Source: JACRLW01 sp050181465 (lineage in GTDB: Bacteria > Planctomycetota > UBA1135 > UBA2386). Taken from it: a stretch of 64,000 bases of DNA. The notes under the pieces are model-generated. The model made no database searches, had not been told where the DNA came from, and worked only from the letters and a program-made list of their open reading frames with translations. The DNA is taken from assembly GCA_050181465.1 (NCBI GenBank), contig JBFXDD010000005.1, positions 1-64,000 on the forward strand, in the 5' to 3' direction. This document shows positions 25,027-33,403 of this stretch, piece by piece (position 1 is the stretch's first letter; each line of letters opens with the position of its first letter). Made by a program: the position numbers and the translations under genes.

Positions 25027-26156
25027 GCGGCGATCACGCGCCGATAGAGCGCGAGGTAGCGCTTCATCACGTCCTCGGCGCGGAACGCCGTGACGGCGCG
25101 ATCGCGTGCTGCGTGCGATGCCGCGGCATGCCGGACCGGATCCGCGAGGAGTTCGATCCCCGCACGCGCCATCGCGTCGGAATCGCCGAGTGGAACGAGT
25201 CGTCCGGTGTCACCGAAGACCTCCGCCACGCCGCCGACTCGCGTGCTCACACAGGGCACACCGCAGCTCATCGCTTCGAGCATCGACAGTCCGAAACTCT
25301 CGCTCTCGGACGAGGACAGGAACAGGTCCGCGTCCGCCAACAGTCGGGCCAGCTCGACCTGATTCTTCACGCCCAGCGACTCGACTCGATCGGCGATGCC
25401 CAGGTCGACGGCGACGGCAAGCGCGTGGTCCCGATCCGGCCCGTCACCGGCGAGGAGCAACCGGGCTGGCAACTTGGCAGCGATCTTCGCAAAGGCTCGC
25501 ACGGTATCGCCGACCCGCTTGATCGGCCGGAAGTTGCTGGCGTGCACGATCCACCGCTCGCCGCCGTCGCGGCCCGCGAAACGCTGGCCCCCGCTGGGGG
25601 CGAACAGGTCCACGTCGACGAAGTTGGGGACGACTTCGATGGCCCGGCGAGAGCCGAACGCAATCACGGTCTCGTCCGCGAGGAACTGACTGACCGCCGT
25701 CACCGCGTTCGATTGATCGAGGGCGAATCGAGTGGGCCGGGCGTAGGCACGGTCGACCCCGACGACGGTGATGTCGGTGCCGTGCAGAGTCGTGACGAAC
25801 CGCAAGTCGCGGCCGCCCATGGAACGAGCCAGCCAAGCGCTGACCGCATGCGGAATCGCGTAGTGCACGTGCCAGAGGTCGACCCTTGCTTCCTCGTGGA
25901 CCTCTGCCATCCGCGTGGCGAGGGCAAGGTCGTAGGGCGGGTAGCGGAACAGCGGATAGGCGGAGACCTGCACTTCGTGGTAGCGGAGGCCCGGCACGGC
26001 GCTCTCGAGCCTGGCGGGTCGGCCGAAGCTGAGCAGATGGACGTCGTGTCCGGCACGGGCGGCGCGGATCGCGATCTCGGTCGCGACGACGCCGCTGCCG
26101 CCCACGCTCGGGTAACACACCACGCCGAGGCGTAGGGAAGGCTGAGACTCGGTCAT
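25023..26156 (-). CDS. bshA: N-acetyl-alpha-D-glucosaminyl L-malate synthase, first step of bacillithiol
   Basis: 377 residues. A GT-B glycosyltransferase joining GlcNAc from UDP-GlcNAc to L-malate. BshA-specific signatures are YPSVGGSGVVATEIA, SFGRPARL, YPLFRYPPYDLALA, HVHYAIPHA, TTLHGTDITVVG and VVPNFVDVDLF, followed by the donor site HASNFRPIKRV and GDGPD, and SSSESESFGLSMLEAM. This set separates it from general family-4 glycosyltransferases. It is the first gene of a unit with the cysteine desulfurase and is preceded by the nested 176-bp elements. bshB1 and bshC lie 5 kb away. Confidence 0.93.
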   Translation of the reverse strand: MTESQPSLRLGVVCYPSVGGSGVVATEIAIRAARAGHDVHLLSFGRPARLESAVPGLRYHEVQVSAYPLFRYPPYDLALATRMAEVHEEARVDLWHVHYAIPHAVSAWLARSMGGRDLRFVTTLHGTDITVVGVDRAYARPTRFALDQSNAVTAVSQFLADETVIAFGSRRAIEVVPNFVDVDLFAPSGGQRFAGRDGGERWIVHASNFRPIKRVGDTVRAFAKIAAKLPARLLLAGDGPDRDHALAVAVDLGIADRVESLGVKNQVELARLLADADLFLSSSESESFGLSMLEAMSCGVPCVSTRVGGVAEVFGDTGRLVPLGDSDAMARAGIELLADPVRHAAASHAARDRAVTAFRAEDVMKRYLALYRRVIAA

Positions 26157-26181
26157 GGAGTGAGAATCGCGGACCTACTAG

Positions 26182-26537
26182 CCCGAACTATTCGTGATCG
26201 TCGTCGCTAGCCCGGATTATTCGTGAACGTCGTCGCGAGATCGACGCAGGTCGATGTCCGGCAAGGAGCTGCGTCGGTCGACGACCGAAGCGTAGCTGTA
26301 GCTACGCTGCCAGGGAGGAGCCGACGCAGCGACGCCGACGGGCGCGACTTGCGGCGATCGCAGTAGACGTTCACGAATAATCCGGGCTAGATCGCCGCAG
26401 GTCGATGCTCGGCAAGGACCTACGTCGTGCGACGACCGAAGCGTAGCCGTAGCTACGCTGCCAGGGAGGAGCCGACGTAGCGACGCCGCCGAGCGCGGCT
26501 TGCAACGATCGCAGCAGATGTTCACGAGTAGTTCGGG
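26182..26537 (+). repeat. 176-bp inverted-repeat element, copy B, split by copy A
   Basis: Starts CCCGAACTATTCGTGATCG and ends with the near-complement CACGAGTAGTTCGGG, flanked on both sides by CTAG (26178-26181 and 26538-26541). Removing copy A plus one CTAG leaves exactly 176 bp, equal to copy A and to the copy at 37276. There is no coding capacity. The internal part contains a near-palindromic GCGTAGCCGTAGCTACGC. Confidence 0.85.
26211..26386 (+). mobile_element. 176-bp non-autonomous element, copy A, inserted in copy B
   Basis: The 21-bp ends at 26211-26231 and 26366-26386 are perfect inverted repeats beginning CCCGGATTATTCGTGAACG. It is flanked by CTAG at 26207-26210 and 26387-26390. 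The interrupted site in copy B corresponds to CGAG in copy A itself, so a 4-bp target duplication of CTAG is the simplest reading. It has the size and ends of a MITE and needs a transposase supplied elsewhere; none is in the window. With copy B it fills most of the 423-bp gap between bshA and the esterase. Confidence 0.85.
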
Positions 26538-26579
26538 CTAGCGTAGCGCGCTCGTCGTTGCCGAGTAGCCGTCGCCGGC

Positions 26580-27692
26580 TCAGCGCAGGAGTGCGGTGAG
26601 CACCGGCTCGAAGGCGTCGGCTTGGCGGAAGAACCCGAGGTCGGACGGGTGCGAGGAGTCGACGGTCGCATCGTCGTCGTCGCCGAGGAGCCGATCACCA
26701 CCGAGGTAGTCGAGGCGGTCGAACCCGGCCGCGCGAAGACGGTCGTAGGCCGCCCGCAACGCCGCGCGGCGACGGCGGTGGTCGTCGGCGCGCTTGGGCA
26801 GCGCATGGGCGTTCGCGAAGGTGCGATCCTCGACGAGCAGGATCGGCACGCCGGGTCGGCGTTCCCGCAGCCTCCGAACGAAGGGCTCGGCGCGCTCCCC
26901 TACCTGCTCCGGGCTCATGTTCGGCAGGCAGTCGACGACGTAGATGGCCGCGTCGATCCCGGCGAGGAGATCAGCGAGGGCCAGCTCCATGCGGCCGTTG
27001 CCGGAGAATCCCAGATTGATCGTCTCGCGGTCGAGGCGTCGGCCGAGGATCGCGACATGGCACATCCCCGGTCGCGACGCGCTCGCGCCTTGGGTGATGG
27101 AGGTTCCGTAGAACACGATCGGCTTCCGCGTGGCCGGCCGCGGCGCCGCCGGCTCCAAGGTGGCGCCATCGTCGACGCCGATCTCGAAGCTCTCGACACC
27201 GTTGTAGAGCGGCAAGTAGCAGAGGTACTCCGCCGGCTGCGAGGCCTTGTCGGCGAAACGAATCAGTTCGACGCTGTTCTGCTTGGCCTTGGGCTGCGTC
27301 GCAGCCAACCACCGCCAGCGCTCACCCTCGCGGCGGTAGAGATCGAGACCGCTGGCACCGCTGGCCGCCATGTGCGGCAGGGCGATTCGATCACGTCGGA
27401 GTGTCCAGCGAGCGCGGATCGACTGGCTGTCGGTCACGAAGCGCACCGCGATCCCCGCGGAGTCCTGGGCCAGCTCCCAGACCGGCTTCGGGACCGTGTC
27501 TGCCGCAGCAGCCGGCAGGCGGACCCAGGCGTCCGCGGAGCCGGGGAAACCCTGACCTTCGGCGCGAAGCTCCTTGCCGTCGCGCCAAGCCACCGTGGTC
27601 GACGGTCGCTGAGGCTCCTGGGCCAAGACGGAAGGCAACGCGACGACGAGTCCGAGGATCGCAGCAAAGGTCATGCGGAGCAGCGTAGCCAT
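26580..27692 (-). CDS. Secreted SGNH/GDSL esterase
   Basis: 370 residues with an N-terminal signal peptide ending near AQEPQ. An N-terminal beta-sandwich (residues 30-190) precedes the SGNH hydrolase domain, as in the SGNH_hydro_N plus GDSL arrangement. Block I is FYGTSITQGASASRPG with the nucleophile Ser, block II NLGFSGNGRME, block III VVDCLPNM with the oxyanion Asn, and block V VDSSHPSDLGFF with the catalytic Asp/His pair. It likely removes acyl or acetyl groups from carbohydrate. It is divergent from the large secreted protein. Confidence 0.88.
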   Translation of the reverse strand: MATLLRMTFAAILGLVVALPSVLAQEPQRPSTTVAWRDGKELRAEGQGFPGSADAWVRLPAAAADTVPKPVWELAQDSAGIAVRFVTDSQSIRARWTLRRDRIALPHMAASGASGLDLYRREGERWRWLAATQPKAKQNSVELIRFADKASQPAEYLCYLPLYNGVESFEIGVDDGATLEPAAPRPATRKPIVFYGTSITQGASASRPGMCHVAILGRRLDRETINLGFSGNGRMELALADLLAGIDAAIYVVDCLPNMSPEQVGERAEPFVRRLRERRPGVPILLVEDRTFANAHALPKRADDHRRRRAALRAAYDRLRAAGFDRLDYLGGDRLLGDDDDATVDSSHPSDLGFFRQADAFEPVLTALLR

Positions 27693-27776
27693 CGAGAATG
27701 GCCACCGCGCGGGAAGTCTGGTTGGGTATCCTTCCCCGCCGCCAGCCTCTCCTACTTGCCTCCAACACTCGACCTG

Positions 27777-29393
27777 ATGAAGCTCCGAACTCTATGCGGC
27801 GCCGTGATTGCGCTGCAGATCGTCGCGTCGGCTCAGTCCAACGTCCGTCCAGGCACCGATGTCTCTCTGAGTAATCTCGGCGGAGTCGCGTCTCCGTCGG
27901 GAGCACATTCCGGCACCTTCCCCAACGGCACGCAATCCTGGGGCGTCAGCACGACGTCCTGCAACGTCGGCACCGTCCACGTTCCGTGGCGTCGCGACAT
28001 GGACATCGACCACCCCCAGATCGGGATGTGGATCTATCGCGACTACCAAGGCCGTTTCGAACAGGTGTCGCTGTTCCAAGGTGTGAAGCACGGCTTCCTG
28101 AGCACGAATTCCCCCGGCTGCGGCTCCTGCCCGGGCGGCGCGGGCAACCTGCTCATCATCGGTTGCTCCGACACCTACGGCGCGAGCCTGAACTACAGCC
28201 ACACCTACATGGCCCCGCCTTCGGAGATCAATCCGTGGACCGGCATCTGGGAGTCGGTGGGATCCCACTTCGATCGCGGCTTCCCGCCGGTGAGCGGCTC
28301 GCAGGCGACCGACAACGTTCGCAGCTCGATCAACTTCCCGTCCACCAACCAGGGCTACCGCAACTTGGTGCTCGACTCGGGGCTGAACGTGACCGGCGCC
28401 ACGTTCTGGGTCTCCGGCTACTACAACGTGATCGGCGAGCCCGATGCCAATCGCGAGAACAACTCCCGCACGCGGCAGATCAACCCCACGTGGAATGCGG
28501 CCGGCAACCAATGGAGCTTCACGACCGTCGGCTCGACCCAGCACACCGGACCGGCGATCTGGCGTTGGAGCGGCGCGACCGTCAACAGCGCCAACAACAA
28601 CAATGGTGACGACGGTCGCTTCTACGTGGCAGTGAAGGTGACCGGCCCCACCAACGGTCTCTATCACTACGAGTACGCGATCCAGAACCGCGACAACAGC
28701 CGCGAGGGTGGTGCGTTCCGAATCCCGATCTGCACCGGCACGACGGTCAGCAATCTGTGGTTCGGCGATCCCGACGAGATCGCGAACAACGATTGGACGG
28801 CCAGTGTGCTCACGAACGAGATCGTGTTCACCGCCCAGGCCGGGAACAACCTCACCTGGGGCAACATGTTCAACGTCGCCTTCGACAGCAACGCGAGCCC
28901 GACGACCGCGAACTTCTCGATCGATCAGGCGCTGCCGGGTGCCGGCAACGCGTCGGTGGCGGTGGCCGTCCCGTGTCCGCTCGACCTTCGCAACCTCTAC
29001 CTCGGCGCGGGCTGCGGTTCCCCCACCCCGCCCGTGCTCGACGCGAACGGCCCTGCCTTGCTCGGCACGTCCAACTTCACCTTGTCGAGCGCCGGCGTGG
29101 CGAACGGCTCGACCAACTACTTCGTGTTCAGTCTCGCGACGGCCGCGATTCCGCTCGGCGGCGGCTGCACCCTCTGGGCCGATCCCAATGCCGTGTTCTT
29201 CGGTGACGACGCGATCGGCGATCCGAGCGGGGTGGCGAGCCTCGTGGTCCCGATCCCTGCCGACCCGGCCTTGGACGGTGCCTTCCTGGCCGTGCAGGCC
29301 GTCGAATTCCAGAACCCTGGCGCCTTCGGTTCGCTCGATTTCTCGAGCGGCTTGAAGGTCAAGCTGGGCACCGCGAATCCGAGCTGCAACTGA
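27777..29393 (+). CDS. Large secreted Asn/Gly/Ser-rich protein
   Basis: 538 residues from the ATG at 27777, which starts a signal peptide (MKLRTLCGAVIALQIVASAQS). The mature protein is rich in Asn, Ser, Gly and aromatic residues and largely beta, with cysteine pairs in GCGSCPGG and CTGTT. Residues from about 400 (CPLDLRNLYLGAGCGSPTPP) form a separate C-terminal domain ending in GTANPSC. I recognise this end domain as typical of the repeated secreted proteins of some Planctomycetota; it may be a surface-attachment or sorting module. No catalytic motif is visible. Confidence 0.7.
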   Translation: MKLRTLCGAVIALQIVASAQSNVRPGTDVSLSNLGGVASPSGAHSGTFPNGTQSWGVSTTSCNVGTVHVPWRRDMDIDHPQIGMWIYRDYQGRFEQVSLFQGVKHGFLSTNSPGCGSCPGGAGNLLIIGCSDTYGASLNYSHTYMAPPSEINPWTGIWESVGSHFDRGFPPVSGSQATDNVRSSINFPSTNQGYRNLVLDSGLNVTGATFWVSGYYNVIGEPDANRENNSRTRQINPTWNAAGNQWSFTTVGSTQHTGPAIWRWSGATVNSANNNNGDDGRFYVAVKVTGPTNGLYHYEYAIQNRDNSREGGAFRIPICTGTTVSNLWFGDPDEIANNDWTASVLTNEIVFTAQAGNNLTWGNMFNVAFDSNASPTTANFSIDQALPGAGNASVAVAVPCPLDLRNLYLGAGCGSPTPPVLDANGPALLGTSNFTLSSAGVANGSTNYFVFSLATAAIPLGGGCTLWADPNAVFFGDDAIGDPSGVASLVVPIPADPALDGAFLAVQAVEFQNPGAFGSLDFSSGLKVKLGTANPSCN

Positions 29394-29421
29394 CCGCCGC
29401 GACGGCACGGCGCGACGTCTG

Positions 29422-30051
29422 TCAAGGGACGCGCGCCGTCGTCCGGAACCGAAGCTCCAGGCGCAGTGATTCTCCGTTGTTCAACGAGAAGCTGCCGCCG
29501 AGCTCGCCGATGAACTCGGAGAGGGAACTGGCACGCAGGTTCAGGTCTTCGAACCATGCCGCGTTGCCGTAGGGATCGTCGAAGGTGACGTCAGCGCGCA
29601 GCACGATCTCCTCGTTCTCTACGAAGGTTCGCAGAGCTACGCAGTCGCCGGGCTGCAGATAGCGCATCATCAACGTCAGCGTCCTTGCGACGACCGAGTG
29701 GGCCGCTTCCACGGGTAGCAGGACCTGCGGCAGTTGCGGATCCCACTCGACTCGCAGCACGAGGGGCTTCTCCGTCACCAGCAAGAGTTCGGACAGGACC
29801 TTGTCTGCAATCGTGCTCAGGTTGACGGCGCCCACGACCGAGAGCCGGTCGACGGCGCGTCGGAGCCCGCCAATCGTCTTTTCGATGCGGGCCACGCTGC
29901 GCCCGAACTCCGACTCGAAGGCCGCATCGAGCGGCGCTTCCTCGCCTGACAGCAGGGTGTGAAGGTCGCGCTGCAGAATTGCGAGGTCCAACTCCAGCTT
30001 GCGCTCGATGGAACGCAGGTCTTCCGGGTTGGCGTCTTGAGGGCGAGCCAC
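29422..30051 (-). CDS. GHKL/histidine-kinase-like protein without a phospho-acceptor His
   Basis: 209 residues from a GTG 41 nt after parA; AGAGGT lies just upstream. An N-terminal coiled, charged helix (ERKLELDLAILQRDLHTLL) and a second helix pair resemble the dimerisation part of sensor kinases but lack an H-box His. The C-terminal half follows the ATPase-domain layout (VLLPVEAAHSVVARTLTLMM as N-box region, LSEFIGELGGSFSLNNGESL as G-box region), but the Asn and DxGxG residues are missing. It may be a degenerate ATP-domain protein or phosphotransfer-like scaffold. It is co-transcribed with parA. Confidence 0.5.
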   Translation of the reverse strand: MARPQDANPEDLRSIERKLELDLAILQRDLHTLLSGEEAPLDAAFESEFGRSVARIEKTIGGLRRAVDRLSVVGAVNLSTIADKVLSELLLVTEKPLVLRVEWDPQLPQVLLPVEAAHSVVARTLTLMMRYLQPGDCVALRTFVENEEIVLRADVTFDDPYGNAAWFEDLNLRASSLSEFIGELGGSFSLNNGESLRLELRFRTTARVP

Positions 30052-30091
30052 GGGACCTCTGTCGACACCGGCCCACCGTGGATTGAGCGGT

Positions 30092-30964
30092 TCAGTCCGA
30101 TCCCGCTGCCATCGAGTCTTCGGGCGAGTCGGCGGCCACGATGGAGCTTGGCTGAGCCATCGGTTCGGCCATCGGTTCCGCCGCGGCTGCGGGCAAGTCG
30201 CCGTGCCGCGCAAGGAACTCGAGCGTGAACGCGCGATAGTCCGCAGCGCCGTTGGAATCCGGAGCGTGCTGGAAGATCGTCATCCCGAAGCTCGGTGCCT
30301 CAGCCAACTTGACGTTGTTGCGGATCCAGGTCTTCGCCAGACGATCGCCGAAGTAGGCGCCGATATTCTCGATGACTTCGGTGGTCAGACGCGTCCGCAG
30401 GTCCACCATGCACGGCAGTACGCAGGTGACATCGATCGCGGGATTGAGTCGACGTTTGACGACATGGATCACCTCGGTCAACTTCGCCATCCCTTGCAGA
30501 GAGAAATACTCCGTCTGCATCGGAATCAGCACTTCGGACGCCGCGCAGAGTGCATTCGCCGAGAGCACGCCCAGCGACGGCGGGCAGTCGATGAGCACGT
30601 AGTCGAATCGCGGTTCGCCCTGATATGCGTCGAGGGCTTCTCGCAGAACAGTCTCGCGCCCGATCTTGTTCGCGAGTACCTGCTCCACACCACCCAGGGA
30701 CGTATCCGCGGGGATTACGAACAAACGCTCGGTCGGAGTGCTACGAACCAACTCGGCGATCGGGCGGTCCTCGACGAGCAGGTGCGTCATGGTGGCCTCC
30801 TCGAGTTCCGGCCGCCGATCCAGGTGAAGGCTCAGGTTGGCTTGCGGGTCGAGGTCGAGCAGGAGGACGTTTCGCCCCATCTGCGCGAGACCGGCTCCGA
30901 GATTCACGGTGGTCGTCGTCTTACCGACGCCTCCCTTCTGGTTGATGACGGCAACGATCTTCAC
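30092..30964 (-). CDS. parA: ParA/Soj-family ATPase
   Basis: 290 residues from GTG with GAGGT 6 nt upstream. The deviant Walker A QKGGVGKTTT (9-18), Walker A-prime LLDLDPQANLS and Walker B VLIDCPPSLG are all intact, and the C-terminal helices match chromosomal Soj/ParA. It forms ATP-dependent dimers on DNA for segregation or positioning. A 30-residue Ala/Pro/Glu-rich tail is added. parB is not next to it, which is unusual; the partner may be elsewhere or this may be an orphan ParA that positions another cargo. The 151-bp region upstream contains two direct repeats of GTGGGATCC. Confidence 0.9.
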   Translation of the reverse strand: MKIVAVINQKGGVGKTTTTVNLGAGLAQMGRNVLLLDLDPQANLSLHLDRRPELEEATMTHLLVEDRPIAELVRSTPTERLFVIPADTSLGGVEQVLANKIGRETVLREALDAYQGEPRFDYVLIDCPPSLGVLSANALCAASEVLIPMQTEYFSLQGMAKLTEVIHVVKRRLNPAIDVTCVLPCMVDLRTRLTTEVIENIGAYFGDRLAKTWIRNNVKLAEAPSFGMTIFQHAPDSNGAADYRAFTLEFLARHGDLPAAAAEPMAEPMAQPSSIVAADSPEDSMAAGSD

Positions 30965-31115
30965 GGCTGAACCTCGTGGATGGAACTACGCGATCCGCAT
31001 CGCCCGCGCGCAACCGCAGCGCGCCGGTAGCACCGGACCGTCTGCACTGTAGCTCGGCCAGCGATTGGATCCCACGGCGCAGGGATCCCACGGTGCGCCG
31101 GGTGCTCCACGGTGT

Positions 31116-31838
31116 TCAGGCTCCGGCAGGCTCCAACGCCAATAGCCGCAATACGTCGAGCGACACCGGACCGTCGATCGCGAACGGCTCTGCCGCGACA
31201 TGTCCGCACAGGGAGCCGAAGTATCGATCGCGCAGCTCCGCTCGCTCCAGCGGATCGAGCCCCCTCAGGAAATGGCCGCGCTCGCTGACGGCCGACGGTA
31301 GCTGGGACGCGTAACACGCAACGGCCTTGCGCTTGATCTCGAGGACACCCCCGATGTCGACGCACACGCTAGGCAGCGCGACGTCGTTTCCAAAATAGCG
31401 AACGATGGCGCGAGCTCGGTGTGGATCGCCGAGTTCCGCATGCATGTTTCGCAAGCCGGCGAGGAAGTTCGCTCGGCTCGCCAGGTCCGCAACCGCGACG
31501 TGGTCGGGGTGCGCATCGATGCGGATCGGCGCCAGCAGCACCGTCGGACGCAGCCGACGGAGGACGCCGATCAGTGCGCGCGTCGAGGCCTCGTCCGCGA
31601 CCACGAATCCGTCCCGCAGCCCGAGGTTCTCACGCTCGGTGACGCCGAGCACGGCGCTCGCGGCGATCGCCTCTTTGGCGCGGACTTCCGGAGTTCCCCG
31701 AGTCGCCGATTCCCCGCGAGTGCAGTCGATGACGGCGACCCGGCGACCGGCGCGCGTGAGCCGCGCGATCGTCCCCCCACAGCCGATCTCGGCGTCGTCG
31801 GGGTGCGCTGCGAGGACCGCGACGTCGACCGCCGTCAC
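31116..31838 (-). CDS. bshB1: PIG-L family deacetylase, bacillithiol step 2 (BshB1-type)
   Basis: 240 residues from GTG. It deacetylates GlcNAc-malate to GlcN-malate. The zinc/catalytic motif AHPDDAEIGCGGTI is at the N terminus and the second HPDH (RIDAHPDHVAVADL) holds the third ligand. The DCTRGESATRGTPEVRAKE segment and the FGSLCGHVAAEPF ending are BshB1-like rather than mycothiol MshB-like. The GTG overlaps the bshC stop as GTGA, so the two are coupled. The start is set by this overlap. Confidence 0.9.
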   Translation of the reverse strand: MTAVDVAVLAAHPDDAEIGCGGTIARLTRAGRRVAVIDCTRGESATRGTPEVRAKEAIAASAVLGVTERENLGLRDGFVVADEASTRALIGVLRRLRPTVLLAPIRIDAHPDHVAVADLASRANFLAGLRNMHAELGDPHRARAIVRYFGNDVALPSVCVDIGGVLEIKRKAVACYASQLPSAVSERGHFLRGLDPLERAELRDRYFGSLCGHVAAEPFAIDGPVSLDVLRLLALEPAGA

Positions 31839-33403
31839 AGCTCGAGCACTCCGTGCTGCGTCCCGAACGGATCTGCGGCGGCAATGATGTCCAGCGCGAT
31901 GCCGCGGCCGTGCGACACCAGGAACGGCAGGATGCCGAGGACTCGCTCCTGCACCCGGCCGCGCGGTCGCAGATTCGCGCACAACCGCCGAATCTGTCGT
32001 AGACCCGTCCCTTGGCGGTTTTGCCGCGCGTTTCTCAGCTTGCCGAGCAGCTTGTCGATCTCCTCCGTCACCTTGTGCTTGGCGCGTTCCAAGGGACCGA
32101 CCATCGAGGGATCCGATTCCCGCAGGTCGACACCGGCGGCCTGACAGCGAGTCGCGATGTCCGCGAGCAATCCCTCCATCGCGGCTTCCGCCGGACTCGA
32201 TTCCTCAGTCCCGAGAGCACTGGCCAGGGTCTCGGCACCCGCAGCCAACTGCGGAACGTCCCAACCGAAACGATCGAGATGCTTGCGCAACGACGGCTCG
32301 ACCAGGGTCAACGACGCACGGGGCACGAACACCGGTCGCGGGACACCCAGCAGTTTGTAGAGACCGCCGACGATCGCGAGGTACGACAGCTCGCCCGGTC
32401 CCACGACGAAGGCCGCCGTGGGGAAGATCGCGTCCTGCCAAAGTGGTCGCAGCAACATGCCAGGGCTGAGGCTGGCGCTGTCCTCCCAAGGTTCGTCGTC
32501 GGCCAGCGCAGTGCGCGGTTGACCGCTGCCGACATGGAACATCAGCGGCGTCGCCGGATCGATCGTCGGCTCGAAACCTAGGTCGGCCAGATAATCCGAG
32601 AGTTCGCGGATCTTGCTCCGGATCGCCCCATGCTTCGCGCGCCATCGCGGCAGCACTTCGAAGGCGCTCGACGGGAGGTCGCGCGGCTCGATCACGAGCA
32701 GGCCGTCTTCCGCGAACAACTGAAACAGCAAGCGCGCCATTCCGTCACCCATCCGTTCGTCGGGATGACGAGGCGAGAAGAGTGCGATCGCATCCTCGCG
32801 GAACTCGGTGCGGGTCAACAGGTCGTCGACCGCAGCGATGGTGCGCTCGAGGGCGCGCCCTATCGGCACTTCCCGCAGCGACTCACCCGCGTGCGGAACA
32901 TCGAGTCGAAACCGCTGCAGATCCTGGTTGGGGTTCACGAAGAACGCCCGGTTGGTCTCGTCGAGATCGTGGTCGTCGCTGTGATTCCAAAACACCGGCA
33001 CGACCCTCGGGCCGCCGGCCTTGGCATTGATCTCGCGAGCGAGCCGGACCGTGGTCGCCGCCTTGTGGATCGAATACAGCGGCCCGCCGAACAAGCCGGG
33101 CTGCTGCCCGGTGATCACGACTTGTGCCTCGCCGCTCGCGATCGCCTTGGCATTGTCGATCGCCGCCTCCGAAGCGCCGTAGCGCTGTGCGTAGTCGAGC
33201 AGGGCTTGGCCCAACTCTGCCGGCGGCACGAGTCGGCGAGCGCCGAGCGGCGCGTGCTCGATCAGATCCGCGACGTTGCGCGCGCGCATCCCGAGGACCG
33301 GCTGGAGTTCCGGATCGTTCTCGAGAAAACGGAGGTGGATCTCGGAGGTGCCGAGCGCGCGGAAGGAGATATGGCGAAGAGTCGGACTCACGTGGGTGGA
33401 CAT
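31835..33403 (-). CDS. bshC: Cysteine-adding enzyme BshC, bacillithiol step 3
   Basis: 522 residues from ATG 33403; the open frame continues upstream only as antisense to pyrF. It joins cysteine to GlcN-malate to give bacillithiol. Family marks are VVITGQQPGLFGGPLYSIHKA, VPVFWNHSDDHDLDE, and the late PTAAFVVGPGELSYLAIVG with VPRASLTLVEP. A coiled coil follows around residues 390-440. The length fits BshC (about 540 in Bacillus). Its start lies 16 bp inside pyrF and its stop overlaps bshB1. Confidence 0.93.
   Translation of the reverse strand: MSTHVSPTLRHISFRALGTSEIHLRFLENDPELQPVLGMRARNVADLIEHAPLGARRLVPPAELGQALLDYAQRYGASEAAIDNAKAIASGEAQVVITGQQPGLFGGPLYSIHKAATTVRLAREINAKAGGPRVVPVFWNHSDDHDLDETNRAFFVNPNQDLQRFRLDVPHAGESLREVPIGRALERTIAAVDDLLTRTEFREDAIALFSPRHPDERMGDGMARLLFQLFAEDGLLVIEPRDLPSSAFEVLPRWRAKHGAIRSKIRELSDYLADLGFEPTIDPATPLMFHVGSGQPRTALADDEPWEDSASLSPGMLLRPLWQDAIFPTAAFVVGPGELSYLAIVGGLYKLLGVPRPVFVPRASLTLVEPSLRKHLDRFGWDVPQLAAGAETLASALGTEESSPAEAAMEGLLADIATRCQAAGVDLRESDPSMVGPLERAKHKVTEEIDKLLGKLRNARQNRQGTGLRQIRRLCANLRPRGRVQERVLGILPFLVSHGRGIALDIIAAADPFGTQHGVLEL

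Noticed and set aside
26157..26579. CRISPR array
   Set aside because: Only two long copies, nested, with inverted ends and CTAG flanks; no short regular repeats or spacers and no cas genes.
26622..27776. N-terminal extension of the secreted protein at 27777
   Set aside because: This part is antisense to the GDSL esterase and the real signal peptide begins at 27777.
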